Notes: a model not told the origin generated them from the sequence alone. A DNA stretch of 64,000 nt from JAGLQA01 sp023135565 (GCA_030639305.1 DAOWCY010000008.1:1-64000); one strand, 5' to 3'; positions 25,227-34,709 are shown, counted from the first letter of the stretch. Numbers and translations: made by a program.

Positions 25227-26879
25227 TTAGAGTCCGATGATCTGCCATTGTTTGTCGGTATTTCCGTTCCAGGTGTAGTGATAGACGTAGCTGGTGGTGC
25301 CGGTGTCGAGTGAGTAGCCGCGGGCGCGGTTGATGATCCGGTAATAGCCGGTGCCTAAGTCGGTAATGGTCCATTGTTTGTCGGTGCCGCCGTTGGGGGT
25401 GTAGAGGTAGACATAGTTGCCGGTGTTGCCGACGTCTAAGTCATAACCGGTCTGTTTGTTGTTGATCCGGGTATAGCCGCCGGCATCGATTAATTCCCAG
25501 TGTTTGTCGTCGGTGCCGGTGTAGGTGAAGTGATAGCAATAGCTGGTGCCGTTGTAGTCTAAGTCGAAACCGCTGGCGCGGTTTACGATCCGGTAGTAGG
25601 TGGAACCGCCGCCGCCACCGCCGGTGGGGAAGGTGACGTTCAGGGTGTAGGTGCTGAGGGAGCCGTTGTAACCGATAACTTTGACATAATATGTGCCGGT
25701 GGCTGTGGCGCTGTAATTACCGGTTTCCGGGTTATTGGTGGTATAACCGCGGGCCAGGTAGTTTACGGTGTCGGATGAGTGGTAGAGATACCAGTCGAGG
25801 TCTTCGCCGCTTTCGTGGGAAACGCTGACGGTGATGGTGCCGGTTTCGGCAATGCTGAATGTGAACCAGTCTTGGTCAGAGCTGGTGTCGATTTCCGCAT
25901 CGGCGTAATTCTCGCCGGAAGTAATGGGACCATATGCAGCGGATGCGCTGTCATTGTCTTCATAGGGGTCTTCGGTGCCGCCACCGCCGCCGCCGGAAGG
26001 CACGGCGTAACACGAGGCATAACCGATCTGGTTGCAGCCATAGGTGATGCGGATGTAGCCGCTTTCGCCCCAGCCGGTGCCCCAGGAATTCTTTACGATC
26101 CAGCAGCCATTGCCGTCATCCCAACCTACAATACTCACCGCGTGGTTTACATTACCGCTCTGGCAGTAATTGAAGACACCGCCGGAGTAGCTCTGTAACG
26201 AGGAAGTGGCATATACAGCCGCGGCAACCGGGCCGTAATCATAGATGGCCTGTTTGATGGCCGCAGAGGTGGGTACGCCGCTGGAAGTGCCGACATAAGT
26301 CCAACTGGTCATGGGATAGTACTTGGTGCAGCCGGTCTGGCAAGTTTGTTCATAACCCACATAAGGATAGCAGCTTTCCATGGGAACGCCGTTATACATG
26401 TCGCCGAAGGCCCACCAACCGCCGTCGCAGCCGTAGCCGCTGGTGTTACAATCCAGCAGGAACTGTTCGGATAAATCTTCCAATGAGCCGCCGTTTACGG
26501 CAATAGCGCCTTCATAACTGGCGATGGTGCCGAAAGCCCAGCAGGACCCGCAGGAACCCTGGTTTTTAACCGGGGTAATTTTGCCCGTGTCACGCCAGTC
26601 GAAGCTGGAGGGCACTGCCCTGGTGGCATTTTCTATGCCGTCGAAGTTGCCTTTGTCGCGCCAGTCATTGGGTTCTACTAAACCGCAAATATCGTTTAAA
26701 GATTTGCCGGTGACGCTGGTTTTACCTACGGTGAAGGTATAACCGTTCGCTTTCAGTTTTTCGTTGATCCTCTTAAATTTCGCATCTAATTTTTTGCCTG
26801 CTTGCAGGACCAATGCGAAAGTTAAGATTACAACCACACTTACTACAAGGATGAATCCTTTGTTTCTGAATTTTTTCAT
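25227..26879 (-). CDS. secreted papain-family (C1A) cysteine peptidase with PPC and ricin-type lectin domains
   Basis: This 550-residue exported protein has a signal peptide/anchor (8-27) and a short propeptide (28-88). The mature papain fold starts near 'PSSFDWRDTGKITPVKNQ'. The catalytic set is complete: Gln107, Cys113 in CGSCWAF, His246 in NHAVSIVGWDD, Asn264 in VKNSWGTGWGE. A PPC (pre-peptidase C-terminal) domain spans about 305-415 and a beta-trefoil lectin domain about 425-550, built of three 'YRIINRARGYxLD...DKQW' units. Gly-rich linkers separate the domains. The lectin could tether the enzyme to glycans. The SD gaggcg fits. It is a single-gene unit with its own promoter. Confidence 0.92.
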   Translation of the reverse strand: MKKFRNKGFILVVSVVVILTFALVLQAGKKLDAKFKRINEKLKANGYTFTVGKTSVTGKSLNDICGLVEPNDWRDKGNFDGIENATRAVPSSFDWRDTGKITPVKNQGSCGSCWAFGTIASYEGAIAVNGGSLEDLSEQFLLDCNTSGYGCDGGWWAFGDMYNGVPMESCYPYVGYEQTCQTGCTKYYPMTSWTYVGTSSGVPTSAAIKQAIYDYGPVAAAVYATSSLQSYSGGVFNYCQSGNVNHAVSIVGWDDGNGCWIVKNSWGTGWGESGYIRITYGCNQIGYASCYAVPSGGGGGGTEDPYEDNDSASAAYGPITSGENYADAEIDTSSDQDWFTFSIAETGTITVSVSHESGEDLDWYLYHSSDTVNYLARGYTTNNPETGNYSATATGTYYVKVIGYNGSLSTYTLNVTFPTGGGGGGSTYYRIVNRASGFDLDYNGTSYCYHFTYTGTDDKHWELIDAGGYTRINNKQTGYDLDVGNTGNYVYLYTPNGGTDKQWTITDLGTGYYRIINRARGYSLDTGTTSYVYHYTWNGNTDKQWQIIGL

Positions 26880-27063
26880 GTTATTAACGCCTCCTAAAAG
26901 TTAATTTTTGTTTTTTTAATTTTTTTGAATCTCTTCCATCACTATGCCGACTGACATTACTTTTGTTATTCCTAAGAAACCCGGTTAAGCTGTGCATTGT
27001 TTTATTCCTTCACAAGGTTAGGCGGTTTAAAATAGGCCCGCCTAATTTTACCTTTAAGATACT

Positions 27064-27091
27064 ATTATAATATAGAAAAGTCTCATGTAAA
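27064..27091 (-). promoter_or_regulatory. promoter and leader hairpin of the papain-like gene
   Basis: On the minus strand TTTACA (27091-27086), 16 bp, TATAAT (27069-27064). The leader of about 180 nt starts with the hairpin TTAGGCGG / CCGCCTAA (about 27019-27046). Nothing else is recognisable in 26880-27177. Confidence 0.5.
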
Positions 27092-27177
27092 TAGGTCTAA
27101 AGTTCTAAATTTGGTTGTATGTTATTTTTAAAAAATACAACTTTAGTTGTATTTTTGCTCGCAAAGGTCGGTTTTTT

Positions 27178-27290
27178 TACCAATATTTTGTGAAAATTTG
27201 CTAAAAAAACAAAGCCCGCGGCGCGGGCACCCTAAAAGCCGCTCCGCCCAGGCATCTCATAGGGTGGGTGCGCTGCACCCTCGAGAAATT
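27178..27290. repeat. dispersed palindromic repeat copy
   Basis: Starts with the same boundary as the copy at 7961 (taccaata-tt-gtgaaa-tttgctaaaaa). It continues with gcccgcggcgcgggc, agccgctccgcc and catagggtgggtgcgctgcaccc. Confidence 0.65.
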
Positions 27291-27294
27291 TCGC

Positions 27295-27813
27295 TTAAAT
27301 TTCTACTTCCCTGGGATCGCCGGTTGAAGAAACCACTCTCCATTCCTGCTCTTCGGCATCGAAACCCGCATCCGGCCCGGTTATTTTGTCTATCGACAGT
27401 TTGAAATATTTGCCGTTGCCCAACGCCGCGGCGCTGCCGTCGCAGAGCAGGATTTCGCCGCTGCCTTCGAAAATACGGCCGGCGTCTTTCGTAACCCGGG
27501 CGATCACGCGGATTTCTTCGTTTAAAGGAATAGGTTTCTTGAAACGGATAGTAAACTCAGCCGTTACTCCCCATATCTCTTCCGGGTATTTGACCATGAT
27601 TGCCCGGCCGATAGTTTCGTCCAGGATAGCCGCGGCCATTCCGCCGTGCAAGCGTCCGGGGTAGCCCTGGTGTTCTTCGTCCGGTGTAAAAACCGCCAGT
27701 AGTTCATCATTTTCCAGCTCATAGAAAGAACTTTTTAAACCTGATGAATTCTTTAATCCGCATACCAAACACATCTTGCTGTTGGGTTGTTTTTTCTTGA
27801 TTCGATAACGCAT
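27295..27813 (-). CDS. PaaI-type hotdog thioesterase
   Basis: This 172-residue cytosolic protein has an N-terminal CxxC (Cys15, Cys18), a hotdog fold and the family active-site block LHGGMAAAILDE (His56, Gly57, Gly58, Asp65, Glu66). Such enzymes hydrolyse acyl-CoA thioesters; the substrate is not predictable from sequence. Like the acyl-CoA synthetase at 8-10 kb it is a stand-alone gene. No strong SD is visible. The gene lies 49 bp downstream of the glycine-zipper gene and may be in its transcript. Confidence 0.85.
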   Translation of the reverse strand: MRYRIKKKQPNSKMCLVCGLKNSSGLKSSFYELENDELLAVFTPDEEHQGYPGRLHGGMAAAILDETIGRAIMVKYPEEIWGVTAEFTIRFKKPIPLNEEIRVIARVTKDAGRIFEGSGEILLCDGSAAALGNGKYFKLSIDKITGPDAGFDAEEQEWRVVSSTGDPREVEI

Positions 27814-27862
27814 TATATCTCCCTGCTGCCCGTAATAATCTATCGGTTTACCGGATGACCTC

Positions 27863-28291
27863 TTATTCTACGATCTGTACGCCTACCTGCCTGAGAAATG
27901 CCAGCATTTTCTTTTTACGCGATTTCCCCTTAAAATCGATCTCGTCGATACCGGGCCAAATAAACTTCATTCCCCAGAATGTGGGCGATACCTGCTGCAT
28001 GGAACCGAGATCGAGCTTCTTTACCAGTGTCGCTTTGGACACTGCTTTTTTGCTTTTTTCGTCTAATTCTTGAACTTCGGAATCATCCATGTGCTCCAAT
28101 TTCATCCCGGCGGCTTTCTTCTTGTCGATGAGGCCGCCGATGAGGGCGCCGATAACCCCACCGATAAATGCGCCCGATTGGGCGGCGTCGCTTATGGGGC
28201 GAAGAAAAAAAGCGGACCTGCTTGTTAACAAGATTAAACCGTTTCCGCTCTTGCCGTCGATTTTTAATAATCCATTTACGAGTATGTGCAT
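27863..28291 (-). CDS. conserved-looking small protein with glycine zipper
   Basis: This 142-residue protein has no family I recognise. Its N-terminus has a beta-rich segment ('LLKIDGKSGNGLILLTSRSAFFLRP'). It is followed by a glycine-zipper helix GAFIGGVIGALIGGLI (about 41-56), which would insert in or pack against a membrane, then a lysine-rich cytosolic part and a C-terminal 'FWGMKFIWPGIDEIDFKGKSRKKK' strand region that suggests a PH-like or regulatory fold. A strong ribosome site (taggaggc) and promoter support expression. Confidence 0.65.
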   Translation of the reverse strand: MHILVNGLLKIDGKSGNGLILLTSRSAFFLRPISDAAQSGAFIGGVIGALIGGLIDKKKAAGMKLEHMDDSEVQELDEKSKKAVSKATLVKKLDLGSMQQVSPTFWGMKFIWPGIDEIDFKGKSRKKKMLAFLRQVGVQIVE

Positions 28292-28308
28292 TTTGCCTCC
28301 TAAAAGAT

Positions 28309-28337
28309 ACTATATCGAAAAGTTAATCGATTGTCAA
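28309..28337 (-). promoter_or_regulatory. promoter of the glycine-zipper gene
   Basis: On the minus strand TTGACA (28337-28332), 17 bp, TATAGT (28314-28309). The -35 and spacer belong to a sequence repeated at 29691-29715. Confidence 0.55.
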
Positions 28338-28441
28338 TGTTTAAAAGCGCTTCCCTACCGGGGGCAGCGGGTGAGCGCTTTTGATTTTAAATAAATAAAA
28401 GTTTGGCCTCCCCGGCAGGGGCCGCCGGAGGCATTTATTGG
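28313..28441. repeat. long direct repeat, left copy
   Basis: From tatcgaaaagttaatcgatt onward it matches 29691-29881 over its whole length except for one substitution and a gap of about 60 bp. It includes promoter sequence and the dispersed-repeat modules (gagcgcttttgattttaa, ccggcaggggccgccggagg). The stretch 28442-28607 holds no recognisable gene. Confidence 0.85.
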
Positions 28442-28607
28442 CCTGACCCCTTTTTTTTTCCATATTCTTTAATTCCTCCACAATGAAGTGTAATTAGCCT
28501 GGGATGAAATAGAGTAGATGCGTTTGAATGTTGCAATGATAGGGAAAAAATTGGGGTTGTAATCCGCCTGCCCCCTTTTCGACCCCTTTGTCCCGTTTAT
28601 GTCCCGT

Positions 28608-29690
28608 TTATGTCTCGTTTGTCCCGTTTATGTCCTGTTTAAAACTTGCTAAAATATAAAAAACACCTCTTCCTGCTATCCCTTTTTGCTCCAATATTCC
28701 TTTTTTGACAAGAGCAGCTAATTCCCTGCTTGACGTTTTTTTCGTGATACTCAAATAGTTTTGTAACTCTTTATTCGTAATCTTACCGTTCTCTTTTACA
28801 TACATAACAGCCTTAATCTGCCTCTGGCTCAAACCCAATTTTTCCAGCTTCTCTTCGGAATAAATGTCTTTATAAAAATAGACGCTGAATCCCCCAAACT
28901 CCTCTTTAAATTCAGGCTCCGGTAAACCATGCAATTCGGCAGCTTCGAGTATTCTTCCAATCCCGGAACCGTATTCTTCTATAAAACCGGCCAGGTAAAA
29001 GACATGAACAATCAAAGGATTCCTGGCTATAGATGGATGCGGCTGTTTTAACTGCTCCAGGTCGATTCCTTCCGGCAGTTTGCCGGTATTGAAAAACCAG
29101 GTGCGATCATCAAATATCTTAATTTGCACCTGGACATTATACTTGAAGTAATCCCTGTGAATTAAAGCGTTATATAGAGTTTCCCGCAAAGCATCGAGCG
29201 GATAATCCCAGATGTTTTTCCTAACGAAGCCATCACCCGGTATTTCATATTTAACGTCGATGCAATTTTTTATCGCTTCTTCAGCTTCCAGCGCCTGGGT
29301 AAAAAGATTTCCCTCTATTAAACGGTCATTGACAATCGTTGTTTCATTTTTTAACCTTCCCACTCTCACCTTTGCATTGGTGAAATATTTCTGGGGTTCC
29401 TTGCCAAATAACATTATAGCAGCGTTGGTTAATTTTCCATCGACTATCAACTTTAGTTTCTTGAGTATCGACTCTATTCCCTCTTTTTCATCCGCAGCCC
29501 TTAGTCTATCGGTTTTAGCCGCCATCCTGAGAAATTTCCTGACAGAATCTTCATCTATCTCGTCTGTTTTAAAATTCCCGGTAATACCATCCCAATTCGC
29601 ACCGCTGGTGAAGTGCGTCCCGATAGTTCTCGGACAACCTGTTGCATTAACACATTTTCCTATATTCTTGCCTGTCCCCTTTTTTAACCA
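28608..29690 (-). pseudogene. 5'-truncated AlbA_2 / HATPase-type transcriptional regulator
   Basis: An ATG at 29525 gives 305 residues, but the frame stays open upstream to a stop at 29714. The stretch just before the ATG (GNFKTDEIDEDSVRKFL) looks like a natural continuation. What remains is the middle and C-terminal part of a schlafen-AlbA_2-type regulator: a 'LTNAAIMLFGKEPQKYF' segment, an ATPase-like fold around 'DYPLDALRETLYNALIHRDY' and 'GSGIGRILEAAE', and a winged helix near 'LSQRQIKAVMYV'. The N-terminal DNA-binding AlbA_2 domain is missing, cut off where the direct repeat at 29691 begins. No start with a ribosome site exists. A shortened protein from 29525 remains possible. Confidence 0.6.
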
Positions 29691-29881
29691 TATCGAAAAG
29701 TTAATCGATTGTCAATGTTCAAAAGCGCTTCCCTACCGGGGGCAGCGGGTGAGCGCTTTTGATTTTAAATAAATAAAAGTTTTGTTCAAACTTTTTTGAA
29801 GGTGCGGTATGCCGCTGGCCCCCAACGACAATTCAATGGGGGAGGCCTCCCCGGCAGGGGCCGCCGGAGGCATTTATTGGA
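29691..29881. repeat. long direct repeat, right copy with promoter sequence
   Basis: This longer copy of the 28313 repeat also contains aaaagttttgttcaaac and a gtgcggtatgccgctggccccc module. Read on the minus strand it places TTGACA (29715-29710) 17 bp from TATGGT (29692-29687), pointing into the truncated gene. In 29882-29999 I see only a ribosome site (aaaggag) and a weak TTGCAA/TGTTAA pair before the DUF5916 gene. Confidence 0.8.
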
Positions 29882-29999
29882 ATGTCAAAAAAAACTGTTT
29901 TTTTTGCAAGATTTTAGCATACCGGTTGTTAACATATTTGCGGGATAAATCCGTACTCATTGAATGCGGGCCTCGTCCGTTAAAGGAGCAAAATAAAAC

Positions 30000-32162
30000 A
30001 TGAAGAAAATTTTACCTCTTACTTTATTCCTTTTGACTATCGGAAGCGTTCTTTACCCCGCCGCCGTCCATTTGCAGGCGGTAAAAATAAACACAGGGCC
30101 CAAAATAGACGGGCTGCTGAACGATGCGGTCTGGCAAGAAGCCCTGCCTTTTTCTAATTTCAAAATGATCGATCCCGATGTGGGCCAAAAACCCAGCGAA
30201 AAAACAGAACTGCGCGTCCTTTACGATGAGAAAAATCTCTATATCGGCGTTTTTTGTTTCACCTCGGACCCGGCACAAATCACCGTCACCAACCTGAAAC
30301 ACGACCAGGGCGAAAGAGAACGGGGCAACGACTTAGTGCGGGTGCTGCTGGACCCTTTTCAGGATAAACGGAACGCTTATGTTTTTTTTGTCACCGCGGG
30401 GGGCGCGCGCACCGACGGCCTGGCCTCGGGAGAACACATGAGCACCAACTGGGACGGCATCTGGAACGCCAAAAGCAAAAAAGGAAAAAAAGGCTGGTCA
30501 ACGGAAATTAAAATCCCCTTTAAAACGATAAATTTTAAACCGGGCTTAAGAGCCTGGGGATTCAATGTGGAAAGATATATCCCCAAAAAAATGGAAACCA
30601 TCCGCCTCTCCGGCATCAGCCGGGACAGTTTTTTCTACAACCCGGCGGAGGCCGCCCTTTTAGAAGGCATCCGCGATGTAAAGCAGGGCAATGGACTCAC
30701 CTTTAAACCCTATACGTCAGCCGGTACGACCCGGGATTTCGAGGCGGGCACAGAGCGGGAATGGCCGCTGGAAACCGGTTTCGACCTTTATAAAAACTTC
30801 ACCCCCAATTTAGTGGGCGTTATTACTTATAATACCGATTTCGCCGAAACCGAAGTGGATGAGCGGCGCATTAATCTTACCCGTTTTCCCCTCTATTACC
30901 CGGAAAAAAGGGCCTTCTTTTTAGAAGGTTCCGAAATATTCAGTTTCGGCAGCGGCCTGCACCGTTCGTTTATCCCCTTTTTTAGCCGTAATATCGGCCT
31001 CTATGACGAAGAGCAAATCCCTGTGCACTACGGGGCCAAGGTCTTCGGCAAGATAGGAAACACCAATATCGCCCTGCTGGATGTGAAAACTAGGCCCTTC
31101 GAAGAATTAGGCGGACAGAATTTTTTCGCCGGACGTTTGTCGCAGAATCTTTTCGCGGAAAGCAAAGCGGGGATAATCTTTACCGGCGGCGACCCTTCGG
31201 GCGCAGGCGCTAACCATTTAGTGGGCGCTGATTTCACCTATCAAACTTCGCGGTTTCTTAAGAAACGGAATTTTTCCGTAGGCGGTTGGTGGGTGTATAA
31301 TTGGAACACCATAGAAACAGGCAAACACTACGGTTATGGGTGCCGCATCGACTATCCCAACGACCTGATCGACACTGCGGTATCCTACCGCTATTTCGGG
31401 GACGCTTTAGAACCGGGTTTGGCTTACCTGCCCCGAAATGGAGTGCATTCCCTGGCGTATATGTTCCAATATAAGCCGCGGCCCCAAAAAGGCTTGATGG
31501 GCAAATTGATCCGGCAGCACCGTTTTGAACTTTTCGCTTTTTTCCATTGGGACCTGTCGGGCAGCCTGGAATCCATGAAAATTTTCACCGCCCCGATCAA
31601 TTTCCGCACCGAAAGCGGTGACCATTTCGAGTTCAATATTATCCCGGAAAAGGATGTGCTGATAGAGGAGTTCGAGCTTTCGGACGACTTTGTTCTACCT
31701 GTAGGCTCTTATGAATTTACGCGGTATGGCATACAGTTTCATTCGGCCTCCCACCGCGCTCTTTCGCTGAACTGCAAATATACTTTCGGTAACTATTATA
31801 GTGGCAAATTAAATGAACTCCAGGCCGGCGTCTCCTTTAAATACAGGGGAAATATCAATGTCGGTTTAGCCGGCGTTTTTATCCGCGGCGACTTTCCCCA
31901 GGGCGAATTTAACAAGAACCTTTTCCGGGTCAAAACGGACTTCTTTTTGAACAGCGATTTGGGTTTGATGAGCTATATCCAATACGACGATGTCAGCAGG
32001 GAATTTGGCGCCAATATCCGTCTCCGCTGGCGTATTTCGCCGGGGAATACCCTTTACTTAGTATACAGCCGGGGCTGGGAGAGAACCTGGGACCCGCAGA
32101 GCCGTTTTACTCCCCTTTACGATCGCGGCGTTTTTAAAATCCAGTTAACCTGGAGACCGTAG
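30000..32162 (+). CDS. outer-membrane DUF5916 protein with CBM9-like N-domain
   Basis: This 720-residue exported protein has a signal peptide (1-25, MKKILPLTLFLLTIGSVL). A carbohydrate-binding family-9-like beta sandwich (about 30-215) contains 'IDGLLNDAVWQEALPFSNF', 'VLYDEKNLYIGVFCF' and 'RGNDLVRVLLDPF'. The large DUF5916 region (about 225-720) is rich in alternating aromatic beta strands and ends in 'RGVFKIQLTWRP', the look of an outer-membrane barrel. Family members are widespread, often near peptidases or glycan genes, and their biochemical role is not settled. The SD aaaggag is good. It stands alone, upstream of the S74 genes. Confidence 0.85.
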   Translation: MKKILPLTLFLLTIGSVLYPAAVHLQAVKINTGPKIDGLLNDAVWQEALPFSNFKMIDPDVGQKPSEKTELRVLYDEKNLYIGVFCFTSDPAQITVTNLKHDQGERERGNDLVRVLLDPFQDKRNAYVFFVTAGGARTDGLASGEHMSTNWDGIWNAKSKKGKKGWSTEIKIPFKTINFKPGLRAWGFNVERYIPKKMETIRLSGISRDSFFYNPAEAALLEGIRDVKQGNGLTFKPYTSAGTTRDFEAGTEREWPLETGFDLYKNFTPNLVGVITYNTDFAETEVDERRINLTRFPLYYPEKRAFFLEGSEIFSFGSGLHRSFIPFFSRNIGLYDEEQIPVHYGAKVFGKIGNTNIALLDVKTRPFEELGGQNFFAGRLSQNLFAESKAGIIFTGGDPSGAGANHLVGADFTYQTSRFLKKRNFSVGGWWVYNWNTIETGKHYGYGCRIDYPNDLIDTAVSYRYFGDALEPGLAYLPRNGVHSLAYMFQYKPRPQKGLMGKLIRQHRFELFAFFHWDLSGSLESMKIFTAPINFRTESGDHFEFNIIPEKDVLIEEFELSDDFVLPVGSYEFTRYGIQFHSASHRALSLNCKYTFGNYYSGKLNELQAGVSFKYRGNINVGLAGVFIRGDFPQGEFNKNLFRVKTDFFLNSDLGLMSYIQYDDVSREFGANIRLRWRISPGNTLYLVYSRGWERTWDPQSRFTPLYDRGVFKIQLTWRP

Positions 32163-32246
32163 ACAGCTTTCGGCCTTCAGCATTCAGCATTGGGCCTTCA
32201 GCCTGCAAGTTCAGCCGGGCAAAAAAAATAAAAAAAATCGTTGAAC

Positions 32247-32300
32247 TTGAAATTTTTTCATTTTTACATTACAATAGTACCGGCATGCAAAAACGCCGGT
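32247..32300 (+). promoter_or_regulatory. promoter followed by a hairpin
   Basis: TTGAAA (32247-32252), 17 bp, TACAAT (32270-32275). ACCGGC (32279-32284) then pairs with GCCGGT (32295-32300). It probably once served the lost S74 copy at 32495 and may now drive the gene at 32617. The rest of 32163-32494 shows nothing clear. Confidence 0.45.
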
Positions 32301-32494
32301 TCTTTCCGGGATATTCACTGTTGGGTCAGACAACTTTAACCGGGCTGATTTGCAGGTGAACAGGTAGGTTTTACCCGGAATTTGAAAAATGTGTAACAAA
32401 AATTTAATGCCGCTAAAAGACCCGCTGCTCAGCCCTTTTAGAGAGCCGATTTTTCCCCCGATAAAAAAATCACAAATTTCCCCCCTGGCGGCAG

Positions 32495-32587
32495 GATATG
32501 GTCAAACAAAAGCAGCAAGTGGTGGAGAAGCAGCAAAAAACCATCGCGGAACTGCAAAAAAGGATTTCCGAGTTTGAAAAAAAATAA
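32495..32587 (+). pseudogene. C-terminal relic of an S74 paralog
   Basis: The frame from 32495 reads DMVKQKQQVVEKQQKTIAEL, continues as a heptad-like tail and ends in EFEKK and a TAA at 32585. This is the same coiled-coil tail as in the intact S74 genes at 32617 ('QQQKSVQEQQETISELKRR') and 34775. Upstream of 32495 the similarity is lost. It sits just before the intact paralog, so a third copy was deleted. Confidence 0.7.
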
Positions 32588-32616
32588 AATTTTAAAATTC
32601 CATAAGGAGGTAAAAC

Positions 32617-34203
32617 GTGGAAGGTAAAAAAAGATTTTTTGCAGCAATCGCTGCAGTATTTTTTGTTTTCGGTTTTGTAGTGACAGCAGCAGCAGCGGAT
32701 AAAACCCGCACTGCCGATGTAAGCATCGGGTCGTTCGGTATTAACTGGCAGCCCAGGGTAAGCTATGAAAAGATCACCCTTACAGTTGCCTGCCCCGATG
32801 GACAGGTTTTTCAAAAAGCTTTTAATAACGGTACGCTGCCTTATTTTGCGCTTTCCGACATCGGCGAGAAATCCCCCAACGGCTCTTATACCTATGAACT
32901 GCGGGTAACCCCGTATCTGAAGAAGAAAACGGCCCGTATCGGGGCTGAAACGTTCCCCGGCAGCAAAGCGCCTGCGCACATGAACATTTTAACCCAATCC
33001 GGGTACTTTACGGTTAAGGGCGGCAGTATCGTCACCCGCGCCGGCGCGGAAGAGGAACCTGAAAAACCCCAGGATATCGTTCACCTCGACGATGTGATCA
33101 TCGACGGCAGCCTGTGTGTGGGTAATGATTGTTACAGTGGACTGGCCTTCGGTTTCGACACCATCGTTTTGATGGAGAACAACCTGCGCATATTTTTCGA
33201 CGACACCAGCACTATCCAGAATTATCCCCGCAACGACTGGCGCATCATCTGCAACGACAGCACCGACGGCGGCGGTAATTATTTTGCCGTGCAGGATGCC
33301 ACGGAAGTATCGAATATCTTTGTACTGGAAGCCGGAGCGCCCGATAATTCCCTTTACGTGGACAGCCACGGCGACGTGGGCATCAACACCTCGACCCCCT
33401 ATTATGAGCTGCACATCGTAGATGGGGACTCGCCCTGCGTACGTTTAGACCAGGACGGCTCCTATGGTTGGGAACCCCAGAAGTGGGACCTGTGCGGCAA
33501 TGAAAGCAACTTCTTCATTCGCGACGCCACCCATGCCTCCAAGCTGCCTTTCAGGATAGAACCCGATGCTCCCACCAACAGTATTTTCATTAAGGCCACC
33601 ACTGGAAACGTGGGGATAGGCACCGGCTCACCGGTTTATTCTATGGAATTGGAAAGAACCGGTTCAGATACCATTTTTGCCATCGAGCGCACCGACGGCG
33701 CAACCGGGAAAATCGCTGCCGGCACCAACGGGGTACAAATCGGTTCCATCTCCACTCACAAAGTCCATTTTGTGGTAAGTGGAGGCACCAAAGTGTTGAC
33801 CGTGGATATCGATGGCGATGTGGGCATCGGCCAGACGGCTCCTTCTTACCTGCTGCATTTAAACGGTGGGGCGTACTGTGACGGCGGCGCCTGGGTGTCC
33901 GGTTCCAGTAGGGAATATAAGGAAAACATCGCCGGTCTAACCTTGACCGAAGCTATAGAAACGTTGAACCAACTTGAACCGGTCAAGTTTAATTATAAGC
34001 GGAATGCGGATGAAGATTACATCGGTTTTATTGCCGAGGATGTTCCTGAGTTGGTAGCCACCAAAGATCGTAATGGGATGAGTTCCATGGACGTGGTGGC
34101 AGTCCTGACCAAAGTATTGCAGCAGCAGCAGAAGAGCGTACAGGAGCAGCAGGAGACCATCTCGGAACTTAAAAGAAGAATTTCCCAGCTTGAGAAAAAA
34201 TAG
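32617..34203 (+). CDS. secreted fibre-like protein with peptidase S74 chaperone domain
   Basis: This 528-residue protein starts at GTG with AAGGAGG 6 bp upstream. Signal peptide 1-27 (FFAAIAAVFFVFGFVVTAAA) is followed by a 'TADVSIGSFGINWQP' domain. Repeated beta segments of tail-fibre type come next ('DVGINTSTPYYELHI', 'NVGIGTGSPVYSMEL', 'DVGIGQTAPSYLLHL'). A C-terminal S74 intramolecular chaperone domain begins at about 430 (SSREYKENI, then 'VKFNYK...IGFIAEDVPELV') and ends in a coiled coil. S74 domains trimerise fibres and then cut themselves off; the serine of the SxxxKENI motif is present. No phage genes surround it, so a cell-surface adhesin or sheath is more likely than a prophage tail fibre. 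Confidence 0.82.
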   Translation: MEGKKRFFAAIAAVFFVFGFVVTAAAADKTRTADVSIGSFGINWQPRVSYEKITLTVACPDGQVFQKAFNNGTLPYFALSDIGEKSPNGSYTYELRVTPYLKKKTARIGAETFPGSKAPAHMNILTQSGYFTVKGGSIVTRAGAEEEPEKPQDIVHLDDVIIDGSLCVGNDCYSGLAFGFDTIVLMENNLRIFFDDTSTIQNYPRNDWRIICNDSTDGGGNYFAVQDATEVSNIFVLEAGAPDNSLYVDSHGDVGINTSTPYYELHIVDGDSPCVRLDQDGSYGWEPQKWDLCGNESNFFIRDATHASKLPFRIEPDAPTNSIFIKATTGNVGIGTGSPVYSMELERTGSDTIFAIERTDGATGKIAAGTNGVQIGSISTHKVHFVVSGGTKVLTVDIDGDVGIGQTAPSYLLHLNGGAYCDGGAWVSGSSREYKENIAGLTLTEAIETLNQLEPVKFNYKRNADEDYIGFIAEDVPELVATKDRNGMSSMDVVAVLTKVLQQQQKSVQEQQETISELKRRISQLEKK

Positions 34204-34227
34204 TTACTAAATAATTAACAGCTTGCG

Positions 34228-34550
34228 GTGCAGGAAGCTTACGGGTTTCCCGCACCCTGCCTCCGGCGGCCCTCCGGGGGGTCGCTTTTAAAAAAGCTCC
34301 GCAAAACTTCTTATTATTTAAAATCAAAAGAGTCACCTGCCGCGAAGCGGCTTATAGGCTGGGTGCGCCGTTCCCCCTGCGGCGAAGCAGCTTAATGGCT
34401 CCCCACGCTGTGGGGCCGGGGAAGGGTGCTTCTCGCTTTTAAATAAACAAAAGTTTTGTTCAAACTTTTTTGAAGGTTCGGTATGCCGAGGCCCCCAACC
34501 TCAATTTAATGGGGGCGGCCCCCGGCAGGGCCGCCGGAGGCTTTTTCCCC
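34228..34550. repeat. long mosaic of dispersed repeat modules
   Basis: At least three modules in a row: ctccggcggccctccgggg; a gaagcggcttataggctgggtgcgcc block with ccccacgctgtgggg; then aaaagttttgttcaaac, gttcggtatgccgaggcccccaac, and cccggcagggccgccggagg. There is no gene. Confidence 0.7.
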
Positions 34551-34578
34551 CAGGAGGGGCGAAAAAAAATTATTTTTT

Positions 34579-34607
34579 TTGAAATTTCCAGCTTTTTGAT
34601 GTAAAAT
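34579..34607 (+). promoter_or_regulatory. promoter of the second S74 gene
   Basis: TTGAAA (34579-34584), 17 bp, TAAAAT (34602-34607), directly followed by copy B of the 95-bp element. Confidence 0.6.
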
Positions 34608-34615
34608 AGTACATG

Positions 34616-34709
34616 CCGTTTCATGGCGGTACTAACCAAAATATTTTACGTAATTCAAGCTGCCGCCGTTAATTGGTTTTTTTCAAGTTTAGTCTTGAAA
34701 AAAAGTTAT
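34616..34709 (+). repeat. 95-bp promoter-associated element, copy B
   Basis: Aligned with 14384-14478 over its whole length. An 11-bp perfect stem ttttttt-caag (34677-34687) / cttg-aaaaaaa (34694-34704) closes its end, and ggcgg pairs with ccgcc further in. Confidence 0.65.

Noticed and set aside
29809..30003. A 64-residue plus-strand frame before the DUF5916 gene
   Set aside because: Its first half is repeat sequence and it overlaps the ribosome site of the real gene.
34616..34709. A known riboswitch (for example cyclic-di-GMP type) in the S74 leader
   Set aside because: None of the conserved bases of the riboswitch classes I know are present, and one copy lies in the opposite orientation to its promoter.
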